Below are positions 50,801 to 59,951 of a stretch of DNA of 64,000 bases, one piece after another. The stretch is from Microcyclospora pomicola (lineage: Eukaryota; Ascomycota; Dothideomycetes; Capnodiales), in the NCBI GenBank assembly GCA_002786065.1, contig NHNY01000001.1, positions 868,001 through 932,000 on the forward strand, in the 5' to 3' direction. Position 1 is the first letter of the stretch. Each line of letters starts with the position of its first letter. The notes below the pieces were generated by a model that saw only the letters and a list, made by a program, of their open reading frames with translations, had not been told where the DNA came from and made no database searches. The position numbers and the translations under genes were made by a program.

Positions 50801-51711
50801 TGTGTTTCACAAGCACTGTAACAGTTGAGTATGCGGGTTTTTGGGAGCGCCTTCAGCGCTCGGCGTGCGAGATCTGTAGTCACGACCTCTCCATTTAACC
50901 ACAAGGTTTTGAGCTCGGGCAGACGAGAGCTGATATCGGAATATCTTGTGAGGATAGCAGCCAGTAGCGTGGGGGTCGTTAAGGTCTCGGTGACCTTCTT
51001 GGCCGCCAGCAGATCCACCAAAGATGCCGGGTCATAGCTCACCTCGTCCGGAACGGTGACGACAGTTGCACCTCGAAGTAGAGGGCGAATGATTTCCCAC
51101 ACGAAAAAGACATTGCACGCTACGCGATCGCCTGGCTGCAAATCTGAGATGCCGAATCGTAGATCGTATGACAGTACGGAAGCGCGATGTGGGTTGGCAA
51201 TGCCTTTCGGCTTTCCTGTGGTCCCTGACGAGTATGCAACAAAAGCCAATCGCTCTAGATCATCATCGGGGATGGGAGCGTACTCCTTCTCATCATGGTC
51301 TCCCGACTGTTCATTTTGTGCCTCGTCGAGCACAATCAGTGGAGTACCCTGCTTGAATTTTCCGGTTTCAGACTCGTAAGTCACCACTATTGCGGGACTA
51401 GCATCCTGAAGCACGTCTGCGAGAAGGTCTGGAGGATATGCCAGCTCCAGGACCAGGTACGCTCCACCCGCTTGGAGTGCGGCGAGACATGCAATGACAT
51501 AGTCAGCACTGCGTGGAAGCAGCACACCTACCAAGCGGTCTCGAGTGACACCATGTTGCTGCAGTCTTCGGGCTAGCAGCGTCACTCGTTGAGAAAGTTC
51601 GGAGTAGGTGTATGTGGTACGCTCATCTTCAAGGGCAATGGCATCTGGGGTCGCCCTCACTTGCTGCAGAAAAAGAGCCGACTGATCTTTGGTAATGTCG
51701 AGGATAGGCAT
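47878..51711 (-). CDS. NRPS-like enzyme A-T-R1-R2 (ATRR type, probable glycine betaine reductase)
   Basis: 1277 residues, intronless. Adenylation domain (about 1-515): YSSGTTGKPKG (160-170), NCYSACETHEIACGD (296-310), YRTGD (388-392) and the A10 Lys509 in SGKAD. Thiolation domain: DLGGHSL with phosphopantetheine Ser566. R1 (about 645-1020): thioester reductase with TGATGFLGAF (650-659), YVSTNGVLPPS and YGQTK. R2 (about 1035-1277): short-chain dehydrogenase with TGASSGIG (about 1042) and YSASK (about 1184). This order and length match fungal ATRR, which activates glycine betaine and reduces it in two steps via the aldehyde to choline. In the A4 region the sequence NVFFVWEIIRP puts Val where amino-acid-activating domains have the amine-binding Asp235, fitting a substrate lacking a free alpha-amine. 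The exact substrate is inferred. Confidence 0.93.
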   Translation of the reverse strand: MPILDITKDQSALFLQQVRATPDAIALEDERTTYTYSELSQRVTLLARRLQQHGVTRDRLVGVLLPRSADYVIACLAALQAGGAYLVLELAYPPDLLADVLQDASPAIVVTYESETGKFKQGTPLIVLDEAQNEQSGDHDEKEYAPIPDDDLERLAFVAYSSGTTGKPKGIANPHRASVLSYDLRFGISDLQPGDRVACNVFFVWEIIRPLLRGATVVTVPDEVSYDPASLVDLLAAKKVTETLTTPTLLAAILTRYSDISSRLPELKTLWLNGEVVTTDLARRALKALPKTRILNCYSACETHEIACGDISELLSDESSYCPVGRPLEPENIHVLDEEGNEVAAGTAGELYVGGNLLARGYLNRPETTAAAFVPDTFKGTHEGARMYRTGDLAILHSNGVLEITGRTGAMIKLRGYSVVPAKIEDIITKHMGVRHCAVIAHGDGLERQLVAYVVRDTEATPDRAPVDIDDQGRSPAARKIITPYLAQYMIPALWVELDKIPTNAVSGKADLKNLPRPPSPTTNGTKSPEDSISISDVAEIWATTLGTSQAALKPDHSFFDLGGHSLSLAALASKLSRRFGFRIPVGRLAEPATLQSHLLTVREVRDGTIAAVQSDLPAALRRDSALDRDIEPNNAKIRALKDANTVLLTGATGFLGAFLLNELMESTSAQIICLVRSADSTEDDKPRATARLRKNLIDLGLWRDSIMERVEILPGDLPRKRLGLSPDAFEQLARRVDVIVHAAATVNLVYPYAALRGTNVDGTREILRMACIGGATVQYVSTNGVLPPSESGHGWPEDAMLYVDAVAEKIPDGYGQTKWAAEQLVLEAGRRGLPVRILRAGTISGHSATGAANAWDLLTALFVESIHLGFHPKVDGWRAEMTPVDFVSKAIVHLGNQTHAKQLVFHLGDPDPVGAETVFEHFKELGYPTEAMEFDEWVALWNEKRGTVKGGDGAFTVDILRSGMPSVGFLRDIVVLNNAQTRPFRAIVERPKVDSVLLETYARHWFARGWMNRAPLRHTALGGSALSVRKSILSGRVAVITGASSGIGAAVAAALAVEGCHLVLAARRTQALESLKRRLVVREGKVITKQTDVTDKAQVDELFRSTENELGPVDILISCAGVMYFTMMANAKTEEWNTTVDVNCKGLLHCLSATVPTMLSRGAGHIVAISSDAGRKVFPGLGVYSASKFFVEATLQALRLETAGKGLRVTSVQPGNTATDLLGMSTDAEAIEAYGKPSGAQILDASDVANAIVYALKQPEHVAVNEVLIEPRDEPI

Positions 51712-53019
51712 TTTTGATCGATCCGCACGCCTGAGCAGAAGAAACCAGGCTGTTGAAGGTGCGAGATACCAATGGGTTGAGTTGCAATGACGAGATTGAG
51801 GCTAGACGGCGGACGGCACGGCGCGATCGTGAGATGCTATCTACTACTGTGGTTACAGTTGACCGAGAGCATCTTTATCCTTATATGTGTAGCACAGTCT
51901 GGATTCTCTCAATCACCTCGTCCGATAGTTGGCATCAGACGGCCCGTAAGGTGGCGATGAATTGACGTCTGGCTGGCAGAAGTAGCCAGCCGCGCGGGAT
52001 GGTGACTTAGTTCCGCGGCCAAGACGATCTCATACTTGCAGCAGAGCACTGCGGCATATTATTACACATGACCAGAGGGATATGTCGCTGCAAGCTCAGT
52101 GGACACGAGTCGACACCGATTGCGTACAATGGGGTGTACCGGCTCCAACGGATGGCACATCTACATTACAAAAGCGTGGAGCCTCTTCGTTCTTCCCACT
52201 TTTACAACGTTTGTGCATCATTGCAGTTATTCTGGTTTTGGGCAGTACGAGTGTTCTTCGAGTCGCTGACTTTCGGAACATCGTACCTTGGAAATGCCCG
52301 AGTGGAGAATGTTCAGCGTGGAAACCCTGGTCGGTAATGTCGTGCTCGGATCGACAGATGAGCTCATAACCTCATTTGTAGGACGATTGTTGCTTGACTA
52401 CCATAATATGTCACTCCGCGGGATCGGTCGTGTCTGTGCCTGTACCTTTCCCCATGTGAGAACACAAACAAGGCCGAGCATTGCCAAGATTCAGAATGCT
52501 CCGGCCGAAGAGAAGCGATCAGTATGTGATGATCAATGTCTGCAGATTTTGCAGCCTCGCAGCACAAAAGGGAATGCGGTTGCGAAGTGGTGGAAAGTGC
52601 TGTGAGTCGTCGAACGATATCTAGCACTAGCGGCTGCATCCGCCGCATCTGCGCAGCCTGAGGCCACAACGGGAGGCTACCACTTCACCTTTCGAGCAGT
52701 AAGTGTCCCTGCCTGCTCGCTCATTTGATCGAAGCCAGGCATCACTAGACACTCAAAGTCAGCGTCTTGCTGTAGAGACCTTAGGTTGTCCGGCATCATC
52801 GCAATCGCAGCGAAGACGTTGCTTGTTGGCCGCACTCCGAGCCCGGCATAATGAGCATGGAAGGATCCTAGCTCCCTATGCACTTTGCCGCATGGACTTC
52901 CTTGCAATCAGCCGAAAACAAAAAAGCAGACAATGCTTCGATGATTGTGTTGCATGCTCACACACGAGCGCCCTGTTGCCCTACGCGCCACTTCATTATT
53001 GCTTCATTGTACTTGAAGC
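51712..53019. other. Divergent upstream region of NRPS-like and six-TM genes
   Basis: About 1.3 kb. On the minus strand CATATAAGG (rc of 51879-51887) is about 170 bp before the NRPS-like ATG and could be its TATA box. Open frames of up to ~146 codons overlap on several frames and carry no known domain. Confidence 0.5.
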
Positions 53020-54678
53020 ATGGTCACACCGCCTCCAGCTGAGGAAGTGTTCGCCAATACAAACCCGTTCGCTGAGGATCATGACAATGTCGAGCGCTCG
53101 CGTACAGGCGGACACGAGGACGAGATTATCTCTGCCGCAGTGAGCTCAGATCATCCGCCACCAGATGGAAGTTCGACAGATGAACGACCAGCAGTAACCT
53201 CCGTCCAATGGGTCCAGCCTGGCTGCAATGAGTCTCAGCCTGGGCCCAAAGCAGCAGACAATCATCGAGGTGAAAACACATCGAGCGTTGTAGAGAATGG
53301 CACAGATGGTCCGCCACTCGAAATTCCTACCGTGGCCAAGGACAAGATGAAGTCCGCGGCCAGAAAATTCAAGCTTGAGAGCATCAAGACTTCGGGGTTC
53401 AGTCGTCTGTTCAATCCAACAGCGGTCCGCATGCGCTTCAAGTACGCGCACGATGGTGAGGAGGCCAGTGACGGGGATTCGCAGGAAGAATTCGCTCTTC
53501 TGTGGCGCGCTCGAGATAATCGCAAAGGACGGAATTCCATTGCTGTGCCAGTTGGTCGAAACATGACAGAGCAAGAAACCTCGACAGCACCTTTGGCGAA
53601 GCTGACGGCGATTGCTAAAAACGTGTGGAAGATGTTTGTCACCTTTCCATATTGGGACATGGCTTTCTGGAGTGGATGGGGTTACACGGTAGGGTCTATC
53701 TTGTTCGTGATTGACGGCGTATTCTCTTGGGGGCCTCAGCAATCTCCTGGAACTGAATTCCCTGGTGAAGTGAAGTATGGTGTGCCATTGTGTTTCTTCT
53801 TCGGAGCTCTCTTCTATCAGATCGGTGCCGTGATGGCCTATCTTGAAGCTGTCAATGATGGCTCTTTTCATGGCTCTGCTATGCGACGATTGCTAGAAGG
53901 CCACGAGGAAGATCACAAGAAAATGCTTGACGACAAAATACACGACTTCTTCGGACACCTAATGCCACACCCGCACAAGGACCAAGAGGCCGAAAAGGCT
54001 GAAACTCTTGCGCGAACGCTCGACCCAGAAGCTGGCTGGAAAACTCGGGATATGGAAGGCCAACGTCCCGGATCGATTTACCCGCCAGACACTGGTCCAG
54101 CTCCGCGACGAGGCGGTGTCGACCTCGGCGGGGAAGAAGGCGAGACAAGTACCTACATCACGTGGCGCTGGTGGCCGACCTGGCACGCACTCCGTACACA
54201 TCACATCTACGAGATCGGGTACCTAGCATGTAGCATTCAACTCCTCGGGGTGACGCTGTACGGCGTGACGGCTATCGTCATCCTACCCGGCATCCTCGAC
54301 AGCCTGAACGTCTGGCAGACCAACGTCGCATATTGGATCCCTCAAATCGTCGCGGCTGCCTGCTTCCTTATTGCGAGCATCATGTTCACGCTCGAGGCGC
54401 AAGACAAGTGGTGGCGACCCGCTCCGAGACAGCTGGGGTGGTGGATCGGAGTGTGGTCGATAGTCGGTTCGGTCGGCTTTGAGTTGAGCGCGGGATTTGG
54501 GCCAACGAGCCAGAATAGCACCTGGGCAGCATACCAGGCCAGTCTCAGCAGTCTGTGGGGTAGTGCAGCCTACACGATTGGCAGCTTCATGCAGTGGTAT
54601 GAGGCTCTGGACAAGAATCCGGTCATGCGGCTTGATGAGAAGGATGGGAAAGGCGATCGCACGTTTCCTGTTGGGTGA
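53020..54678 (+). CDS. Six-transmembrane fungal integral membrane protein, unknown function
   Basis: 552 residues, intronless as modelled. The first ~200 residues are polar and disordered with a basic patch (MKSAARKFKLESIKTSGFSRLF). Six hydrophobic segments follow: AFWSGWGYTVGSILFVIDG, PLCFFFGALFYQIGAVMAYL, a segment ending VTAIVILPGIL, IPQIVAAACFLIASIMFTLE, GWWIGVWSIVGSVGFELSAG and SSLWGSAAYTIGSFMQWYEAL. A charged loop of ~110 residues lies between helices 2 and 3 (HEEDHKKMLDDKIHDFFGHLMPHPH). The Trp-rich repeated pattern (G-W/Y-x-G-S with E at helix ends) is typical of an uncharacterised fungal family; I know no function. The stop TGA overlaps a GTGAGT donor; splicing to 54727 would add about 21 residues. 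Confidence 0.82.
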   Translation: MVTPPPAEEVFANTNPFAEDHDNVERSRTGGHEDEIISAAVSSDHPPPDGSSTDERPAVTSVQWVQPGCNESQPGPKAADNHRGENTSSVVENGTDGPPLEIPTVAKDKMKSAARKFKLESIKTSGFSRLFNPTAVRMRFKYAHDGEEASDGDSQEEFALLWRARDNRKGRNSIAVPVGRNMTEQETSTAPLAKLTAIAKNVWKMFVTFPYWDMAFWSGWGYTVGSILFVIDGVFSWGPQQSPGTEFPGEVKYGVPLCFFFGALFYQIGAVMAYLEAVNDGSFHGSAMRRLLEGHEEDHKKMLDDKIHDFFGHLMPHPHKDQEAEKAETLARTLDPEAGWKTRDMEGQRPGSIYPPDTGPAPRRGGVDLGGEEGETSTYITWRWWPTWHALRTHHIYEIGYLACSIQLLGVTLYGVTAIVILPGILDSLNVWQTNVAYWIPQIVAAACFLIASIMFTLEAQDKWWRPAPRQLGWWIGVWSIVGSVGFELSAGFGPTSQNSTWAAYQASLSSLWGSAAYTIGSFMQWYEALDKNPVMRLDEKDGKGDRTFPVG

Positions 54679-54962
54679 GTCGCGAGTTCAGAAGCAAATA
54701 GCAGTATGCGTGAGTGATGTTGAATAGGAGAAAGGTGCCAGACTGTTATAGGTCCATACATCTTTGCGATGTCACGAATATTGACTCATAGCTAAGGTAG
54801 ACTGAGATCCGAGTCTGCAGCATCGTCTAGATCATACAGCATATCGAGACACTTTCATCAGTCGGAACATATCTGTACAAAGTGCGCAAAGACGTAGCTT
54901 GCTCCCCATTCCTCATCTGTATCCGACGTCTCGTCTGCCCTCTATCCTTCTCCACTCCCCCC

Positions 54963-56000
54963 TCATGGCACCTTCTCCGCCTCCTCCAACAAATCTTCCA
55001 ATTTGAAGGCTTCATCGCCGCCGCTGAACTGCTCCATCAGCTTCTTTCGTCGCGCCGCATTCACCTTGGCGCTCTCACTCATCGCCTCGAAGCCGTAGAA
55101 CTTCTGCAAGCACATCAACAGCCACTTGGCCTCATCGACGGCTACGCTCTTGCCCTTCTGCACCCCGCCCTCCAGCAGCACCAGCCCATTGCTGTCCATC
55201 AGGTCCAAATGGTATGTGATGACGGTGTGAGGCTCGGCATACTCGCCGCGCACCTTGAAGTCCGCCAGATGTGTGAAGATGACCGTCGCCGTGTTCTCGG
55301 TCGGGAAGCTCCACTGCAGGAAGTGAATCTCTGCGCCTTGCCCTTCCCGTGGCAGCGGGAGGATGAATTGTGGGTGTTTTCGCGCTGTGGCGGCGATGCG
55401 TTGGTATGTTTCCGCTTGCACCAACGCGCAGAGGCTGTTCGAATTCCGCGCATGCCGCAGTCGCCAGAGCGTTTCGATCTCGTTCACCGGCAGCGCGGCT
55501 AGCTTCTCTACGTCGACGAAGCTGGCAAGCGTCCTGACGCCGTCTTTGCTTTTGGGAGCTTGCGGGTCGCTAGATGGCTGTCTCTGCGGTTCGGGAGGCG
55601 GAGGAGGCTGGAATGGGATGCTGGATGCTGCTTCATGCGGTGCTGGAGGCGGTTGTGCTGTCAGCGGCGCATTGGCACCAGGCACGATGGCCTTCTTGCG
55701 CAGCTCTTGGATCTTCTCTTGATAGACATCCTGGAGCTCTTCTGCGTTCTTCAATCCTTGTTCCTTCGCTTTCTGGTCCAGCTTGTGCTTGTACTTCTCC
55801 AGCACTTTGTCGTTCAGCCGTTGGTGGGCGGCGAAGAAGCGGACATCGTGGACCTGTGCCCACCGACGCTGATAGCAGCGAAAGGGCGTGCGGATGCCTG
55901 TGGAACAGGTACGAAATAGAAGGGTAGGACTGGCGTGACTAATGCTGGTCATGTTGGAATGGAGGGATGAACAGAGTCGTTGTGCATTTGATGGCCGCAT
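54963..56000 (-). CDS. ATP11: Mitochondrial F1-ATPase assembly chaperone ATP11
   Basis: A mitochondrial matrix chaperone that binds free F1 beta subunits before hexamer assembly. 345 residues, intronless. The N-terminal ~45 residues are rich in Arg, Ser and Thr with no acids, a clear presequence. A helical segment (VLEKYKHKLDQKAKEQGLKNAEELQDVYQ, partly) and a Pro/Gln-rich linker precede the folded ATP11 domain: TLASFVDVEKLAALPVNEIETLWRLRH, then FILPLPREGQGAEIHFLQWSF, AVIFTHLADFKVRGEYAEPH-like and ITYHLDLMDSNGLVLLEGGV, all hallmarks of the family. Divergent from the DUF6604 gene. Confidence 0.95.
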   Translation of the reverse strand: MRPSNAQRLCSSLHSNMTSISHASPTLLFRTCSTGIRTPFRCYQRRWAQVHDVRFFAAHQRLNDKVLEKYKHKLDQKAKEQGLKNAEELQDVYQEKIQELRKKAIVPGANAPLTAQPPPAPHEAASSIPFQPPPPPEPQRQPSSDPQAPKSKDGVRTLASFVDVEKLAALPVNEIETLWRLRHARNSNSLCALVQAETYQRIAATARKHPQFILPLPREGQGAEIHFLQWSFPTENTATVIFTHLADFKVRGEYAEPHTVITYHLDLMDSNGLVLLEGGVQKGKSVAVDEAKWLLMCLQKFYGFEAMSESAKVNAARRKKLMEQFSGGDEAFKLEDLLEEAEKVP

Positions 56001-56852
56001 CGGGCGGCTTTCATCAGTGTACTTCTAGCGCTCACGTGTCGCGCTTTACTACAACTAAAATACATGTATCATGAATACATCATGCCTACATTATTAGGTT
56101 ACAAGTCCTGGACCTTTTACAAACAATGCTACGACGATGTGTAAGGTGGCCTGACCATAGTGTATTCACATGTTGACGCACACACGGCCATGCAAGCTGG
56201 ATGAGTTGGACAGTATTCTTGGACCAGCAATCGGGCTTGTCGAGAATATGGAACGTTTGCAGTCTTCGATTGCATCTCTCGCTGTGGTACGCAATGCTCC
56301 CTCCCCCATTGAGCCTGTCCTCCTTTGGCGAGGCATGAACATATATGCATCCAGAGAGCCTGAGCACACCAAGGTCAATCCCAGCACAATGCAGCTCTGG
56401 GTTGGATACGCCACCGGGTTGACAGGTCCAGGAACTGGCGAGACTACATAATTGGCACAATGCGCAAGGATGTGCCCAAGGAGGCGAGAACGCTAAACGA
56501 TCCCTTCCAGCACTGCGTATGCTGCACAGCAATCTCTTGAGAACCAGCCTCCGTCAGTAGCTATCCTGGTATGTTCACTCATACGAATGCCAGCTTCTTT
56601 GATATCGACGAGATATGAACCTGGCAGTATTCAACAGATCCGTGCAGGAGAGCGTGTCGTGGCACCTGGCGATAAGCTCAGTCACATTTGCCTCCTGCAT
56701 ATGCACTTTGCAGCATCGTCTGCAACCGGCCCAACCTGGAAGATAGCTGGCACGGAAGTACCTCACAGCTTGATCGGGCGGCCTCACATGTGAATCCCTT
56801 GCGTCGAGGAAACCTCTTTCTTACTGCCTGACCAAGCTTGCTGGTTTGATGT
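56001..56852. other. Divergent upstream region of ATP11 and DUF6604 genes
   Basis: About 0.85 kb. Overlapping short frames on both strands carry no recognisable domain. Nothing else was recognised. Confidence 0.5.
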
Positions 56853-59219
56853 ATGGAGCCGGTGTTACTTCTCATCCACCAGCTATCGTCGCCTGCTTCG
56901 CATTGCTCTAACATGTTACCAGAATTCCTCTATTCTAGTTACCGAAAATACAAGGCAGACTCGGACTATGTGGCAAACTGGCTGGCCATAACAGCCAGAC
57001 GTTACGGCTATGTTGCGCCTGAGTCTTCCTCCTCGGCTGCTGAGGTCAGACCTCCTCGCCTCAAGGGTAGAGCTCGCAAGGTTGCGAGTGATGCAGAGCG
57101 AGCATCCAGTGAGCCCAAAGCACAGCCCAATCAAGCGGGTCGAGTTGGGATAAACGAGTTCATACCTCTGGCAACCTGTATTGCTCAAGCCACATCTCGT
57201 CGCATCAAAGTTCCAGACGAAGTCGCAGACGCTCTACAACAATGCATCATGGAAAGAGCCCGCCATCATAGATGGCATGTGAGACTAAACACAGATGAAG
57301 GCCGGACGGACATTGACCGCGGCCACGAACACTTCATCCGCGTGCTGGAAGGTGTGCAAGAGATTCTATTGCCAAAAGTGCCTGGCAAGCCCAGAGTCGG
57401 GGATTTGGCGACTAATGTCGACCCTGACGACATGGCTTCAGTCAACATTTTCGACATTCTTGCAGTTGAAGAGACACTGGATCAGGCTGAGATTGAAGCA
57501 GTGGTATCCAAACCCAGAAATCCCGAACCATTGGCCTTCGAAAGTGATCTTGGCCCTAGCGTGCGAGAGGCCGATCTGGCCGCAGCTTGTCTGATTATCG
57601 ATGCTCACAGAATCCGCACACTCGTTCGCCGCGTATGGGAGATGTACAGCGAGGGCCTGCTGAGTCTTGTTGCAGCGTCCATAACCACCAATACAGCCAT
57701 CGACTTTGTGCGAAGCATTCAATCTGAGTTTCACAATGTGTTCCAAGAACAGATCAATCTGAACGAACGTATATGCTATGCCTGCGCTCACCTATACGTG
57801 ACCGCTGCTGATCCACAAGCGATGCAGCATTTACCCATGTTCTGCATGAAAACTGCTCACCTCATTTTCTGCGAAAACAAGGAACAATACTTTGACGACA
57901 CTTCCGACGACTTCGTGCCGGATGTGGCTCCAGTGAATAAGGATATATATCCAGAACTTGGCAAGGCAGAAGCTGGACGCGAACTTATGATCCGTGACGT
58001 GAGGCTTGCAATGGGAGTGCTTCCCGAGTTCTGTATGATAATAAAAGCATGCCCTCGCATCCAGGCAGAGCACGAGTTCATAAGAGGACTCCGCGAGGTA
58101 GCGCGAGAGAAGAAAGCAGTGTTCTGGGTCTCGTTCGCATTACAGGTCTTCCTAGACATGCGCCATAGTTTGCGGGAAAATGTGGGAATAGGTTTTCAGC
58201 ACCTTCGAAGCGGCGCTGAAGTCATTGTGGAGAGCATAACAGGTATGCTGGATTTTCACTCGACGCCGTTTGTTGATCTGGTAACCCTTAGACAATCTTT
58301 ACAGGATGTATTGCAACTTGTCGCTCGTTGGACGAAAACGGACGAGATCAGCGCAATGCGGCAATCGCTGTTGTTAAATCCACAGTCGTCGGACTACAAA
58401 CAACAGTATTATCTGCTGGAAAGGGATCCATTGTTTTGTGGTCTTCTGCTCTACAACTTCCAGATGGTTGCACATGAGGGAGCTATTGCGGTGGCCAATT
58501 CTTTGTTCTCCATACAAGTAACAGCGCACCTGTATAACTGCCTAAGGACAAGCAATCTAATCACGACTCAATGGCTAGATATGGAGCACCTAATCGCAAG
58601 CCATGGCGTCAACAGAATTTTCGTGGGTGGCCTTCCGAAGACGACCCAGGAATATGCTACACAATTTGCCCTTGCCCTTGGCGTGTCACCAAGCTTCTTC
58701 GCGCGTAATCGCCGCCAAAATCGTCGTATGGATATGTCAGCTTCAAAGAGAAAGAAGTTGCAAACGATGGCACCACTCTCATGGGTGTTCAAGGCGCGCT
58801 TCTGCGACAATGATGGTCGAACAGACTTAAGGCTTGGAGATATAGAAAGGGCATCAAGGGGCCAGGTGTCCACTGATATGTGCCAGTCATTGCTCCGATT
58901 GGCCAACAATCTGCACGAAGAGACTGGTGAGCTACTCTTCGACTACTTCCACATGCATCAAATCTGCTGGAGCATGCTTCGTGAGCTAAGTGACGCTTTC
59001 GGCGGCGAGATCGATGGCGAAAAGGTCCGAGAAGTGGGATTGCCATCATTGGTCGGCACGCTATTGACTGATGCGGCCGTTATTGCGAAAACGCACTCGA
59101 GCCTTTGCAGCCCAGCACTGCGCACGGCTGCGGAGGTCGTAAACCAGGTCCTAGTCACGGAAGGTGATGCTGTGAAAATGAAGCTGGAGCAGACACTGAT
59201 CGCCCTCGCTCGCCGCTGA
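56853..59219 (+). CDS. DUF6604-domain protein, unknown function
   Basis: 788 residues, intronless. From residue 21 (MLPEFLYSSYRKYKADSDYVANWLAITARRYGY, in parts) it shows the start of the fungal DUF6604 domain, so the ATG at 56913 may be the true start; both are in frame. A basic linker (RLKGRARKVASDAERASSEPK) separates this from a long, mostly helical body with a zinc-independent look: EFIPLATCIAQATSRRIKVPDEVADALQ, then LAVEETLDQAEIEAVV, and YDNFQMVAHEGAIAVANSL-like helices. No signal peptide or transmembrane segment. DUF6604 proteins are abundant and variable in filamentous fungi with no assigned function that I know. Divergent from ATP11. Confidence 0.85.
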   Translation: MEPVLLLIHQLSSPASHCSNMLPEFLYSSYRKYKADSDYVANWLAITARRYGYVAPESSSSAAEVRPPRLKGRARKVASDAERASSEPKAQPNQAGRVGINEFIPLATCIAQATSRRIKVPDEVADALQQCIMERARHHRWHVRLNTDEGRTDIDRGHEHFIRVLEGVQEILLPKVPGKPRVGDLATNVDPDDMASVNIFDILAVEETLDQAEIEAVVSKPRNPEPLAFESDLGPSVREADLAAACLIIDAHRIRTLVRRVWEMYSEGLLSLVAASITTNTAIDFVRSIQSEFHNVFQEQINLNERICYACAHLYVTAADPQAMQHLPMFCMKTAHLIFCENKEQYFDDTSDDFVPDVAPVNKDIYPELGKAEAGRELMIRDVRLAMGVLPEFCMIIKACPRIQAEHEFIRGLREVAREKKAVFWVSFALQVFLDMRHSLRENVGIGFQHLRSGAEVIVESITGMLDFHSTPFVDLVTLRQSLQDVLQLVARWTKTDEISAMRQSLLLNPQSSDYKQQYYLLERDPLFCGLLLYNFQMVAHEGAIAVANSLFSIQVTAHLYNCLRTSNLITTQWLDMEHLIASHGVNRIFVGGLPKTTQEYATQFALALGVSPSFFARNRRQNRRMDMSASKRKKLQTMAPLSWVFKARFCDNDGRTDLRLGDIERASRGQVSTDMCQSLLRLANNLHEETGELLFDYFHMHQICWSMLRELSDAFGGEIDGEKVREVGLPSLVGTLLTDAAVIAKTHSSLCSPALRTAAEVVNQVLVTEGDAVKMKLEQTLIALARR

Positions 59220-59348
59220 TCGGATTCTGTCGAGATTCAGACTCCAGGAGAATAGTCGTGGATGGTCTGAGCTGCAACAAGTGGACTGGATAACCGTGCC
59301 CTATCCAAGACCAGACACATATCAGAGGATCTTCACCGGCATGTAGTT

Positions 59349-59951
59349 TCAATCTAGCAGTGACACCAGCGATTTTGGCGCATGACCCATCTCCTGGATA
59401 GCGACCGCATGCTTTGTCGTCTGCTCGCTTAATGAATTTATGTCGACTTCGTAGAGACGTACGGATAGTGCTTGCAGCAGCTCGTGTTCCTCGTCGGTAT
59501 CACTCTCGCTATCCTCCTCTGAAGAAAAGCTGTCGCAAGCATCCAGCTCGGGTGAGGAATCGATTGACTTGCATCGCGTGAGGCCAAGGTCGCCTGCCTC
59601 GTCGTCTTCGTATTCGAATATGTCGTCGTCTTCGCTGACATAATCGTCTTCGATGTTGTCTTCGTCAGACTCCTCTCCGCTTTCTTGCGGTGGTGGTGGA
59701 GGAGGGGATTTTCGTCCACGTCGATACATTGCGACGGGCGAGGGCCTGAAACAGGGATGGACGGTGTCTGGAGTGAACAACACTCTTCGAGATGCTTCCT
59801 GGGCACTCATGTACTCAATTCGCTCCCGCAGTGCTGTGAAATATGCAAGATGGCCGACCATCATCCGGAGGTTGCCATCTGATCGTGCAGCCTCTTGGTT
59901 GAAGCGTTTCTGGGCTTGGTGCGCTGCGAGATAGACCTCGCGTAAAGACAT
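59349..59951 (-). CDS. Hypothetical fungal protein with very acidic C-terminal half
   Basis: 200 residues from the ATG at 59949-59951; the open frame extends 30 codons upstream but MSLREVYLAAHQAQKRFN reads like a conserved fungal start. An N-terminal helical segment (LRMMVGHLAYFTALRERIEYM) is followed by a basic/Pro stretch (RRGRKSPPPPPPQ) and then a long Asp/Glu/Ser-rich region ending in a short helical tail (HELLQALSVRLYEVDINSL). No signal peptide or transmembrane segment. I cannot assign a function. It is convergent with the DUF6604 gene, 129 bp away. Confidence 0.65.
   Translation of the reverse strand: MSLREVYLAAHQAQKRFNQEAARSDGNLRMMVGHLAYFTALRERIEYMSAQEASRRVLFTPDTVHPCFRPSPVAMYRRGRKSPPPPPPQESGEESDEDNIEDDYVSEDDDIFEYEDDEAGDLGLTRCKSIDSSPELDACDSFSSEEDSESDTDEEHELLQALSVRLYEVDINSLSEQTTKHAVAIQEMGHAPKSLVSLLD

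Noticed and set aside
49931-50821. 296-codon plus-strand frame inside the NRPS-like gene
   Set aside because: Antisense to the adenylation domain, which has all core motifs; Ser/Arg-rich shadow.
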